Assembly: GCF_012927265.1 (NCBI RefSeq)
Contig: NZ_JABBGF010000002.1
Span: forward strand, 857,971 to 921,970
Length of the DNA stretch: 64,000 nt
Direction of reading: 5' to 3'
DNA from: Chryseobacterium cheonjiense
GTDB taxonomy: Bacteria > Bacteroidota > Bacteroidia > Flavobacteriales > Weeksellaceae
The translations under genes were made by a program, and so were the position numbers. Shown piece by piece: positions 25,702 to 33,688 of the stretch; position 1 is the first letter of the stretch, and each line of letters begins with the position of its first letter. The notes under the pieces are model-generated. The model made no database searches and had not been told where the DNA came from. It saw only the letters and a list, made by a program, of their open reading frames with translations.

Positions 25702-26763
25702 CTAAGCTTTCCCTAATAAAACCAAACTGTGATCATTTCCACCCAAATGATTGTATAGCAAGACATTTTCTATTGCTTGTTTTTTCAAATCATTCATCAT
25801 CATCACTTCGGGAATCTCCTGATTTTTAAGAATATGGCAGGCCATAAATATTGAAAAGCCACTGGCGGTATTAAATTCTCCGCTTAAATGTTTGTAATAC
25901 AGAAGTGAGGAATCAGCAAACAGTTCCATTGCTTTTTTGTAATATCCGTCAGATTGTGCGTCTCCGCTGAAGCCTAAAATTACAGCGTCAATATTAGTAT
26001 TTGTTAGATTATTTTTAGATAAAAATTCTTCAATAGATTGCTTGGTTTCTTCTAAATCTAATGTGTTAACAATCTGAATGTCTTTCAGTTGAGCATATGA
26101 ATTTTTTGACTTTTCTTTTCCCAAAACAAAAAAACTTGCCCCTTCTCCCCAAACAACGCCGTGCGTTTCTGAGTTCAGATAATCTACAGGTAAATCTTCT
26201 TCTTTTTTAATGGTTTTGTTTAATTTATACAGTTCCATTGTTCTTTCAGTCTGTTCATCTGTCGAGCCCACCAACACATTTTCTGCTTCGCCGTCAGCAA
26301 TCTGTAGTTTTGCATCCAACATTGAGAACTCCAGAGATGAGGAAGTGTTTACGTAGGTAAAATTATAAGCGTGACATTGCAGGCCTAAAGCAATCTGCCC
26401 GGCTACCGTATTATGAGTAGACTGGATAAAATAAGTAGGAGTCAAAAACTCTTCGTTATTATCCAGCACGTTTTTTAAAAATTTTTCAGAGTCCTGCGAA
26501 CATCCAATTCCGGTTCCTACAATGATGGCATCAGGATTTTTGACACCCGCTTCTTTTAAAGCGAAATGTGATGCGACGGAACTCATTTTTACCGTTTTAG
26601 ACATTCTTCTGATCATAGCGGGAGGAATGAATTCTTTGTAAACCGGCTCAATGGCTTTTAAAATTTGGGATGAGGTTTCCGCATTTAAATTCTGTAAAAA
26701 ATTTTCATTTAACGTGTCCTGTACCGAAATACAGGCTGCACTATTGATATAAACCGAACTCAT
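25702..26763 (-). CDS. ketosynthase-like chain length factor (no active-site Cys)
   Basis: The protein of 353 residues has the KS fold, but at the nucleophile position it reads VNTSSSLEFS (Ser 141-143), with no Cys. It pairs with the complete KS just upstream, as KS and CLF subunits do in type II systems, and would set the length of the polyene. The start is taken at 26763, where the ATG overlaps the upstream KS stop as ATGA; the longer start at 26790 lies inside that KS gene. The sequence begins MSSVYINSAACISV. Confidence 0.87.
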   Translation of the reverse strand: MSSVYINSAACISVQDTLNENFLQNLNAETSSQILKAIEPVYKEFIPPAMIRRMSKTVKMSSVASHFALKEAGVKNPDAIIVGTGIGCSQDSEKFLKNVLDNNEEFLTPTYFIQSTHNTVAGQIALGLQCHAYNFTYVNTSSSLEFSMLDAKLQIADGEAENVLVGSTDEQTERTMELYKLNKTIKKEEDLPVDYLNSETHGVVWGEGASFFVLGKEKSKNSYAQLKDIQIVNTLDLEETKQSIEEFLSKNNLTNTNIDAVILGFSGDAQSDGYYKKAMELFADSSLLYYKHLSGEFNTASGFSIFMACHILKNQEIPEVMMMNDLKKQAIENVLLYNHLGGNDHSLVLLGKA

Positions 26764-27959
26764 GATTTTGAGAAAATTAAGGTTGAACAATTTCCGCCAA
26801 AGCCAAACGAGTTGGAAAGAACGTGGTTAATATTTTTCTCTCTGAGTTCCGTTACAGGAATCAGGTCAAATTCTTCCATTTTTGTTTTAAAGTTCAGATT
26901 CGGGAAGATGATATTGTTCTGGATCGCCAACAATGAATAGACGGCTTCAATTCCGGCCGCGGCCGCGAGCGTATGGCCCGTAAACGCTTTGGTAGAGCTG
27001 AAATCAGGAACTTTGTTTTCTCCGAAAATCCGGATCATCGCAATGCCTTCAGAAAGATCATTGTTGGGGGTCGCCGTTCCGTGAACGTTGATATAATCGA
27101 TTTGCTCTTTATCCAAACCTGAAATTTTCAGAGCTTTTTCCATCGCTAAATAAGCTCCCTGACCGTTTTCAGAAGAAGCAGTCTGGTGGTGCGCATCATT
27201 GGCATTTCCGTATCCCGAAAGATAACCAAGCACTTTTTTATTTTCCTTTTTCACCACGTCTTCGGATTCCAAAATTATAAAAGCAGCAGCTTCACCCAGA
27301 TTCAGGCCTTTTCTGTTATTGTCGAAAGGTGTGTTGTAAGAATCGGTAAGAATCATCAGCGTGTTGAAGCCATTCAAAGTAAATTTTGAAAGCGCATCTG
27401 TGCCGCCAACAATTACGCGATCCAAAATACCGTTTTTAATGAGCTTTGCTCCTATCATGATAGCGTTAGCCGCAGAAGAACAGGCTGTACTGATGGTTGA
27501 AACCGTGCCTTTTAATCCCAGATAATCTGCAATTAATAAGGATGAATTCCCGGCATCATGGGAGTCAATATATTTTTGCTTGTCAGGGAAATCTTCGTAG
27601 GAATAGAAATACTTTTCTGTCATATCCATTCCGCCGACACTGGTGGAAGAGATCAGTCCTGTTTTATAGCCGTTGATGTCTGCAATTCCAGCGTTTTCCA
27701 CCGCTTCTTTTGCTGCAATCATTCCTAATAAAGCGGTTCTTGTAGCATTTTTCACATCCTTAAGATGGAGTTTTTCTGCAAGCTCAGTATTGGAAAGCTT
27801 TATTTCGCCTGTTTTAATGTTTCCGGCATGGCGTGTTTCAAAAAGCTCAATATCTGAAATTCCGTGCTTTCCGGATTTTAAGGACTGCAGATTTTCTTCC
27901 ACATTGTTTCCGATGGAAGAAATAATGCCCATTCCTGTTATGGCAATTTTTTGACTCAT
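26760..27959 (-). CDS. beta-ketoacyl-ACP synthase KS-alpha of KS/CLF pair
   Basis: The 399-residue condensing enzyme has the nucleophile C160 in STACSSAAN, NVHGTATPNND for the first His and FTGHTLAAAAGIE for the second, so it is complete. It overlaps the CLF gene by four bases (ATGA). Together they would extend the coumaroyl starter to the aryl polyene. The gap before it, on the ACP side, holds an AATGTAACA-type repeat. Confidence 0.92.
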   Translation of the reverse strand: MSQKIAITGMGIISSIGNNVEENLQSLKSGKHGISDIELFETRHAGNIKTGEIKLSNTELAEKLHLKDVKNATRTALLGMIAAKEAVENAGIADINGYKTGLISSTSVGGMDMTEKYFYSYEDFPDKQKYIDSHDAGNSSLLIADYLGLKGTVSTISTACSSAANAIMIGAKLIKNGILDRVIVGGTDALSKFTLNGFNTLMILTDSYNTPFDNNRKGLNLGEAAAFIILESEDVVKKENKKVLGYLSGYGNANDAHHQTASSENGQGAYLAMEKALKISGLDKEQIDYINVHGTATPNNDLSEGIAMIRIFGENKVPDFSSTKAFTGHTLAAAAGIEAVYSLLAIQNNIIFPNLNFKTKMEEFDLIPVTELREKNINHVLSNSFGFGGNCSTLIFSKS

Positions 27960-28040
27960 CTTTTAATAATGTACCAATGTATCAATTTAACAGCATAACA
28001 ATATTGGTACATTGCTAAATCGATACATTGCTAGATTGAA
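27960..28040. repeat. AATGTAACAATTTAACA repeat, copy 3
   Basis: ATGTACCAATGTATCAATTTAAC at the left and TTGGTACATTGCTAAATCGATACATTG at the right are near reverse complements, so the gap between the ACP and KS genes is an imperfect inverted repeat. Confidence 0.78.
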
Positions 28041-28298
28041 TTATTTTGTTCTGTTTTCCTCGATGTATTTTGCCATAGTGTCAATGGACGTAAAAATTTC
28101 CTTTCCTTTTTTCGGATCGGATAATTTAATACCATATTCCTTATCTAAAAGAACGATCAGCTCTAAAGCATCGATAGAATCCAATCCCAGACCTCCTCCG
28201 AATAACGGATCCGTATCTTGGATTTCCTCTACTGCAACGTCTTCTAAATTAAGAACTTCAATGATTTTGTGTTTTAATTCTTCTCTTAAGTTTTCCAT
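28041..28298 (-). CDS. acyl carrier protein (minus arm)
   Basis: The 85-residue ACP has the phosphopantetheine site S41 in GLGLDSIDALEL. The start is set at 28298 (MENLREELKHKIIEVL), because the sequence upstream of it in frame belongs to a repeat that does not look coding. It is the second ACP of the pigment cluster and lies between repeats and next to the KS/CLF pair, with which it probably works. Confidence 0.9.
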   Translation of the reverse strand: MENLREELKHKIIEVLNLEDVAVEEIQDTDPLFGGGLGLDSIDALELIVLLDKEYGIKLSDPKKGKEIFTSIDTMAKYIEENRTK

Positions 28299-28391
28299 AT
28301 TTTTAAAATTTACCGATGTATCAATGTACCAGTTTACCAATTGATTATACTGAATGTCATTGTTACATTGTTATACTGTTATATTGTTACA
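28299..28391. repeat. AATGTAACAATTTAACA repeat, copy 4
   Basis: GATGTATCAATGTACCAGTTTACC at the left and CATTGTTACATTGTTATACTGTTAT at the right give the same inverted pattern as the other copies. It lies directly upstream of the ACP gene (minus strand). Confidence 0.75.
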
Positions 28392-28931
28392 TTAGTTCGT
28401 GAGCAAATATACAAAAGCATTATAACTTTCCCGATATAACTCTACCCAGCCGCACAATACTTTATCGGCTTTTCCTGACTGCAAAATCTGTTCCGAGTAA
28501 TCATTTAAAAATTGTTCATCAAACTCATCCAGGACAAAGAAGGCGTTCTCAGTCTGCATTTTATGTTTGATACTTATTTCTCCAACACAAATATTAGGCA
28601 ATGTGTACACAAAAACAGCAGGACTTGGATAATAATTTTCCTGGGAATTGATGCTTTCCTGGTACTTAGAATCAGTATCAAGACTTGATGATTTGTTGGC
28701 GAAAACCAAGGCTGTTCTGCTGTGATCGTTATCTTTTAAAATCATTTCAGAAGCAAGAAAAGCGAGTTTGCTCAGGTTATCCATCTTATGAAATTTCGGA
28801 TAATTGAGTTCTAAACTTTTATACGCGTCCTTTGCAAAATCTGAAAAATTTTCAGCTGAGGTTTCAAAAATGGTTTCGTTGTTGAAAGTAATCTTTGAAT
28901 TGTTTATGGTGCAAATATCTGTTTTCTTCAT
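28392..28931 (-). CDS. stand-alone N-terminal ketosynthase-like protein
   Basis: The 179-residue protein looks like the N-terminal half of a condensing enzyme. [21 protein letters not shown] and [15 protein letters not shown] resemble the KS blocks that precede and include the active-site region, but no nucleophile Cys is at the expected place (QTENAFFV). Short proteins of this type (Ketoacyl-synt_2-like) recur in aryl polyene clusters. The start is set at 28931 ([11 protein letters not shown]), since the codons further upstream run into the toxin gene. It may be a structural partner of a KS. It is not obviously a broken gene, because its size is usual for the type. Confidence 0.7.
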   Translation of the reverse strand: MKKTDICTINNSKITFNNETIFETSAENFSDFAKDAYKSLELNYPKFHKMDNLSKLAFLASEMILKDNDHSRTALVFANKSSSLDTDSKYQESINSQENYYPSPAVFVYTLPNICVGEISIKHKMQTENAFFVLDEFDEQFLNDYSEQILQSGKADKVLCGWVELYRESYNAFVYLLTN

Positions 28932-28947
28932 GAATGCTTTCAGAATT

Positions 28948-29232
28948 TTAAGGCTTTTTTGTTGGATTTTGATGGGTGTTGAAAACAGATAGTATAATGA
29001 TTTTGTTATCAATAATATCAAAAATTATTAAGTAGGGAAACTTTTTTATAAATGCTTCCCGGTAGTATTTTTTGATTTCGAAATGCTTTGGATGGCTTTG
29101 AATTCTAAGAAAGTATTTGTTTAATTGCTTCATGAATTTCTCGCCCAAGCCTTTTTGTGCATTTTCGTAATAAATATATGCTTCAAGAATTTCTAAACTC
29201 GCTTCTTCCTGAATAATTAATTCATAAATCAT
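28948..29232 (-). CDS. ParE/RelE-family toxin
   Basis: The 94-residue protein has the ParE/RelE pattern: a helix pair with [21 protein letters not shown], then [17 protein letters not shown] and the end strand [13 protein letters not shown]. These toxins act on ribosome-bound mRNA (RelE) or gyrase (ParE); which applies cannot be told. The start at 29232 ([10 protein letters not shown]) overlaps the antitoxin stop as ATGA. The pair lies inside the pigment operon between a KS gene and the KS-like half gene, which is unusual. Confidence 0.88.
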   Translation of the reverse strand: MIYELIIQEEASLEILEAYIYYENAQKGLGEKFMKQLNKYFLRIQSHPKHFEIKKYYREAFIKKFPYLIIFDIIDNKIIILSVFNTHQNPTKKP

Positions 29233-29468
29233 TTTAAAGCAGATTTTGCCTTTTCCTGAACTTCTTCCCAAGTATAAGATTTGCTTTCCCCGCTTATATA
29301 TTTTTCTCTTCTTTCATTTACTACATCATAATGCCAGTCCGGAACTGCAGGATAATTATCTTCTTGTTCTTCTGCATCAATAATGCTGTTGATGATTCTT
29401 AAAATTCTTTCATCTGCAATATCAATGAAGTCGTGAATTCTTTTTCTGATTTCTAGAGTGGAGTCCAT
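29229..29468 (-). CDS. antitoxin of the ParE/RelE-type pair
   Basis: The 79-residue acidic protein is mostly helical, with a C-terminal VPDWHYDVVNERREKYISGE and TWEEVQEKAK pattern, usual for antitoxins upstream of ParE-type toxins (addiction-module component type). It overlaps the toxin by four bases. Antitoxin identity rests on size, order and coupling. No separate promoter box is visible, so it may depend on the pigment operon or on a promoter I cannot recognise. Confidence 0.8.
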   Translation of the reverse strand: MDSTLEIRKRIHDFIDIADERILRIINSIIDAEEQEDNYPAVPDWHYDVVNERREKYISGESKSYTWEEVQEKAKSALK

Positions 29469-29501
29469 TTTTCAAACCTTTAAGTCTATCAAAATTACGA
29501 A

Positions 29502-30665
29502 TTATTCTTTACACTTTTCCAAAACAACTGCCGCATTACATCCTCCAAAACCTGAAGCTGTTTTCAGAATATATTTGATTTCTGCAGGCTGGTTTTCTTT
29601 AATAATATTCAAAGATTGAGAAGTTCCGATGTCTTCAAAATTTTTTGATGGGATTAATGTATTTTTCAAAGCGCTTTCCATTGAAATAATCGTTTCCAGT
29701 AACCCGGATGCTCCTAAACAATGCCCGTAATAGGCCTTTAAACTATGCAACGGAATATTCTGCAGCTCCGCACGGTTGAAAGCGATAGCTTCCATCTCAT
29801 CATTATAGATCGTGGCGGTTCCGTGAGCGGAAATAAAATCAATTTGCTCTGCTGAAACCTGTGCTTCCGTCATCGCGTTTTTAATGCTTGCATATAAGCC
29901 ATCACCGGTTCTTGATGGTCCGGAAATATGGTTAGCATCGTTGATAGCCGAGTCTCCTGAAATTTTAAAACTAAATTTTTCGTTTTGTAGAGTTTTTCCT
30001 TCGTCAGAACGATAGCCTGTTATGTAAACTGCTGCTGCTGCCTCACCAAGATTGATGCCGTCGCGGGTTTTATCATAGGGTTTACATATCCCGCTTCCGA
30101 TAGCCTGAAAAGAATTGAAGCCAGAGATGACAAATTCTGAAATTTCGTCTCCGGCAATAACAAAAGCATCGTTATATTTTCCGGACAAGATGATGTTTTT
30201 TGCAACAGCGAGTGCCATTACTCCGGAAACACAAGCATTGGAAACTACAATTGGCTTGGTTTTAAATCCAAAAAAATCCGAAATTTTTTGAGCTAAGTCC
30301 GAAAGGAAAACGCCTTCCGGCAAAGTGTTTTTATTTTTTAATAGACTGATATTTCCTTTGGTGGTGGACAGGATAAAAGCTGTTTCTTCCGTTATCTGAT
30401 GTCTTTCAACGAGAGGTTGTAAGCTTAGCAAAAACATTTTTTCCAGCCTTGTAAAACTGTTGTTCTGTACGGATTTGAAATGTTTGGTAAATTCCTGTTC
30501 CAGTTTTTCAGAATCAATTTTGGAAGCGTAAAAAGGTTCGTGATTTTCTATGATTTTATGTAAAGAAACGCCGGATTTTCCTTCCAGAAGATCCTTCCAG
30601 TTGGAAGAAACATCAAAACCTAATGGCGTGATGCAGTTGTAATCGGTGATATAAATTTCCTTCAT
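29502..30665 (-). CDS. third beta-ketoacyl synthase of the minus arm
   Basis: The 387-residue condensing enzyme has C145 in SNACVSGVMA, SAHGTATIYND for the first His and YYGHCLGASGLLE for the second. It is complete but more divergent than the other KS proteins. It may start a separate chain, for example the acyl chain used by DarB, or assist the polyene KS. It is coupled to the thioesterase gene by ATGA at 30662-30665. Confidence 0.9.
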   Translation of the reverse strand: MKEIYITDYNCITPLGFDVSSNWKDLLEGKSGVSLHKIIENHEPFYASKIDSEKLEQEFTKHFKSVQNNSFTRLEKMFLLSLQPLVERHQITEETAFILSTTKGNISLLKNKNTLPEGVFLSDLAQKISDFFGFKTKPIVVSNACVSGVMALAVAKNIILSGKYNDAFVIAGDEISEFVISGFNSFQAIGSGICKPYDKTRDGINLGEAAAAVYITGYRSDEGKTLQNEKFSFKISGDSAINDANHISGPSRTGDGLYASIKNAMTEAQVSAEQIDFISAHGTATIYNDEMEAIAFNRAELQNIPLHSLKAYYGHCLGASGLLETIISMESALKNTLIPSKNFEDIGTSQSLNIIKENQPAEIKYILKTASGFGGCNAAVVLEKCKE

Positions 30666-31090
30666 GGCAATCCCATTTTATCCTTCCATGCCTGAAAAAA
30701 CTCAGGATTGTACAAACATAAATTATTATCGGAATCCAGAAAAACCTGGATGGTTTCTCCGGAACAAACCAACTGATGATCTTCGTTAAAAAGTTCGTAT
30801 TGATATATTAATTTTGCTGAAATCGCATTAACGAAAGTCGTTACAATCTTGAACGTTTCCCCGTATTTCAGTGGCAGGAAATGCTCGCAGGTACTTTTGA
30901 CAATTGGCGTTACATAACCAGCCTTCTGAATATCGAGATACGTTAAACCATGTTGTCTCCCGAAAGCTTCTCTTCCGTCTTCAAAGTAAACGATGTAGTG
31001 GCCGTGCCAAACAATCCCTAGCGGGTCTGTTTCATTGAATCGCACCCGAACTTGCTCTGTACAGGTTAATATATTGTCTTTAGACTGCAT
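30662..31090 (-). CDS. hotdog acyl-CoA/ACP thioesterase (4HBT type)
   Basis: The 142-residue hotdog protein has the 4HBT pattern VRFNETDPLGIVWHGHYIVY, with the catalytic Asp at D22. It could release or proof-read acyl chains of the pigment pathway. The start at 31090 (MQSKDNILTC) is chosen, because further upstream in frame the sequence is repeat-like (ACACAAGGTTCACAAAG pattern). It is coupled to the third KS gene. Confidence 0.85.
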   Translation of the reverse strand: MQSKDNILTCTEQVRVRFNETDPLGIVWHGHYIVYFEDGREAFGRQHGLTYLDIQKAGYVTPIVKSTCEHFLPLKYGETFKIVTTFVNAISAKLIYQYELFNEDHQLVCSGETIQVFLDSDNNLCLYNPEFFQAWKDKMGLP

Positions 31091-31155
31091 TTTGTTTCGT
31101 TTTAACACAAGGTTCACAAAGTTATACACAATGTTCACAATGAATATTCTAAATT

Positions 31156-31536
31156 TTATATCGTTCCGTTGATTAGTCTTTTAACACCATTTTTAAATAA
31201 AACTGAGTTAAAATTAATCAATAAACCCAATTTACAATTGCTTAATTTTAAATACGTTAAAACTTGAGCAATATGAATTTCATTTAATGATTCTACGGAT
31301 TTTATTTCAACAACGACTTTTCTCTCAACCAATAAATCAATCCTATAGCCAATGTCAAGTTTTATGTCATCATAAATTAATGGCATTGGTTTCTGTTTTT
31401 CTGTCAGTAATCCGGATTTCTGTAACTCATAGTACAGACATTCTTCGTATGCGCTTTCTAAAAGTCCAGCTCCAAGTTGGCGATGAACTTTTAATCCTGC
31501 ATCAAAGATAACTTTCGAAACTTCATTTTCATTCAT
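31156..31536 (-). CDS. GxxExxY protein
   Basis: The 126-residue protein has the family motif GAGLLESAYEECLYYEL (GxxExxY) and then IDLLVERKVVVEIKSVE, which resembles a PD-(D/E)xK nuclease core. The biological role of GxxExxY proteins is not known, and they are often scattered as accessory genes. It lies between the thioesterase and the ABC permease genes, next to a long inverted repeat, so it may have been added to the pigment cluster. Confidence 0.87.
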   Translation of the reverse strand: MNENEVSKVIFDAGLKVHRQLGAGLLESAYEECLYYELQKSGLLTEKQKPMPLIYDDIKLDIGYRIDLLVERKVVVEIKSVESLNEIHIAQVLTYLKLSNCKLGLLINFNSVLFKNGVKRLINGTI

Positions 31537-31560
31537 ATTATTTGTGTTTTTTAGATTTTA

Positions 31561-31679
31561 TTTTAACCACAAGAAACACAAAATATTTCACTAAGAACAC
31601 AAAAATTATTTCTTTGCTTTCAAATAGTTCATTTATTTGTGCTCTTAGTGAAAAATCTTAGTGACCTTTGTGGTTAAAA
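31561..31679. repeat. inverted repeat with TTTTAACCACAA ends
   Basis: The left arm (31561-31605) reads TTTTAACCACAA, CACAAAATATTTCACTAAGA and ACACAAA. The right arm (31633-31679) is its reverse complement with few mismatches (TTTGTGCTCTTAGTGAAAAA, TTGTGGTTAAAA). The 27-base centre is not paired. The element could form a long hairpin in the transcript between the ABC permease and the GxxExxY gene. Confidence 0.8.
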
Positions 31680-32945
31680 CTAAACTGCATTTTGTTTTCT
31701 TTCGTAAAATAATGAAATAGTAACCATTGCTACATAAAATAAAAATAAGAAAATGATCTCTTTTGCAATACCACTGATTCCGCTGTTTCTTAAAATAATG
31801 TCATAATAGGCATTAAGACCCCAGTTCATGGGAGAAAACTTGGCGATGGTCTGCATAAATTCAGGCATTAAGAAAACAGGAACCCAAATTCCGCCAATGG
31901 CTGCCAAAACTACCACGGAAGTTGCCCCAAACGGAGCCGACTGTTCCTGGGTATCTGCAACAGTTCCCAGTAAAATCCCAAAACCAATCGCCGCTAATCC
32001 GGCGAAGATGGTAACGATAATTAACGGAAACATCTTTCCGGTCACATCAAACTGCGGAAGATCCATATACGGGAAAAGATAAATTCCTACTGCAACCATC
32101 AGCAAAAACTGAATGACACAGATAATAAGATATGTAAATGTTTTTCCTAAAATATGAATGAAATACGGTGTCGGACTGATTCTCGCCCTTACGCTTGTTC
32201 CCTGGCTTTTTTCTTTAACCAAATTGATAGACAACGGAACAACGATAAAGAAAATCGCAAACAGCGCCCACGCCGGAACATTATGCTGAACAGAATTCGG
32301 CAGCACATCCATATTGCCTTTTTTCGGAGTGATCTCCTTAAAGGCAATCAGGCTGTTATTTTTTAGATCTTCGGTAGTTCCCAGCTGTTCCTGGAATGCT
32401 TTGTAAATCTTTTTGTTTTCGATCTCAAAAACCATTTTATTCACCGCATTCATTACATTGTTTTTGAAGCTGATATTGGTTGCGGGATCGAAATAAAGAC
32501 GGATATCTTTGGCTTTTGAAATTTCTTTCTTTGCAGTGGTAGAATCTGTTTCCAACCCGAATGAACTTACGATTGCCTGAACTTTAGATTCTATATTGGA
32601 GTTAATGTCTTTCGTTAAATTTTTAGGGATAACAATGGCCATCTGGTATTCTCCTCCAAACACGGCTTCCTCGGCAGATTTTTCACTAAAATCGGTCAGC
32701 AGCTCAAATGTTTTACTGTTTTCAAGCTGTTTTTTTATATTTTCTGAAATTTCAGATTTATCATTATCAATAAAAAGGATCGGGATTTTGGACCCTTCCA
32801 TATTTTTAAAGGTAGAATCCTGAATTAAGGTAATGGTAATAATCAGGAGTAAAGGCATCACGAAAATGATGACGATTCCTCCAATATCTCTTTTCAGCAG
32901 AAGGATTTCTTTAATAAAGCTTCGCCACAGTTTATACAACAACAT
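31680..32945 (-). CDS. ABC-2 type exporter permease
   Basis: The 421-residue protein has one N-terminal membrane helix, a periplasmic region (about 45-210) and five C-terminal helices, as in ABC-2/YhiH permeases. The last part carries SAPFGATSVVVLAAIGGIWVP, typical of the group. It overlaps the ATPase gene by 14 bases. It probably exports the pigment or a precursor across the inner membrane; the substrate is inferred from the cluster. Confidence 0.88.
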   Translation of the reverse strand: MLLYKLWRSFIKEILLLKRDIGGIVIIFVMPLLLIITITLIQDSTFKNMEGSKIPILFIDNDKSEISENIKKQLENSKTFELLTDFSEKSAEEAVFGGEYQMAIVIPKNLTKDINSNIESKVQAIVSSFGLETDSTTAKKEISKAKDIRLYFDPATNISFKNNVMNAVNKMVFEIENKKIYKAFQEQLGTTEDLKNNSLIAFKEITPKKGNMDVLPNSVQHNVPAWALFAIFFIVVPLSINLVKEKSQGTSVRARISPTPYFIHILGKTFTYLIICVIQFLLMVAVGIYLFPYMDLPQFDVTGKMFPLIIVTIFAGLAAIGFGILLGTVADTQEQSAPFGATSVVVLAAIGGIWVPVFLMPEFMQTIAKFSPMNWGLNAYYDIILRNSGISGIAKEIIFLFLFYVAMVTISLFYERKQNAV

Positions 32946-33687
32946 CTCGTAATTCTTTTCCGGTTAATGAAATAAAAACATCTTCTAAGTTTTCGGCATT
33001 GGAAACCCTGTTCACCAGTTCTTCCGGTGTTCCTACCGCATGGATTTTACCATGATCGATAATGGCAATTTTGGTACAGAATTCTTCAGCTTCCGAAAGG
33101 TGATGTGAAGTGTAAATAATACAGGTTCCTTTTTTATTCAGTTCTAAAAGATGATCAATAATTGCTTTTTTAGACTGTACATCTACGCCTACCGTAGGTT
33201 CATCCAAAAATAATACTTTGGGGTTGTGAAGGGTTCCTGCAATGAGGTTGCAGCGGCGTTTCATTCCTCCGGAAAATTGTTCCACTTTTTTATCGCCAAA
33301 TTTTGACAGTCCCATGATTTCCAAAGATTCATCAATTGCTGTTTTTAGCTTTTTATGGCCTAAACCATATAAACTCCCGAAGAACATTAAGTTTTCTCGT
33401 GCCGTCAGAGTAGGATACAAAGCATATTCCTGGGGAACAATCCCGATGATCTGTCTTAGTTTAAAGCCGTTTTTTTGAGGCGACAATCCGTCAATGGTAA
33501 ATTGTCCCGATGTAGGTTTAATCAATCCCGAAAGTATGGAAATAAGCGTGGTTTTGCCGGCTCCATTGGGTCCGAGAATTCCGTAGATTTCATTTTTGGC
33601 GATATTCAGCGAAATATCATTTACAGAAAAGTCTTCTGCAGTTTTGTATTTTTTGTACAGGTTTTTTATTTCTATGAAATCTTCCAC
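32932..33687 (-). CDS. ABC transporter ATPase of the pigment cluster
   Basis: The 251-residue ATPase has Walker A GPNGAGKTT (39-47), the signature QFSGGMKRR, Walker B VLFLDEPTVGVD and the switch His in YTSHHLSEAE. It drives the permease encoded downstream, with which it overlaps. The BtrH-like gene precedes it by one base, so the three are tightly linked. Confidence 0.92.
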   Translation of the reverse strand: MEDFIEIKNLYKKYKTAEDFSVNDISLNIAKNEIYGILGPNGAGKTTLISILSGLIKPTSGQFTIDGLSPQKNGFKLRQIIGIVPQEYALYPTLTARENLMFFGSLYGLGHKKLKTAIDESLEIMGLSKFGDKKVEQFSGGMKRRCNLIAGTLHNPKVLFLDEPTVGVDVQSKKAIIDHLLELNKKGTCIIYTSHHLSEAEEFCTKIAIIDHGKIHAVGTPEELVNRVSNAENLEDVFISLTGKELRDVVV

Positions 33688-33688
33688 G

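Noticed and set aside
26764..26790. Longer start of the chain length factor gene
   Set aside because: The nine extra codons lie in the preceding KS gene, and the ATGA overlap gives a better start at 26763.
28392..28931. KS-like half protein as a pseudogene
   Set aside because: No stop or frameshift is needed to explain it, its size is usual for stand-alone proteins of this kind in aryl polyene clusters, and no other KS half is adjacent.
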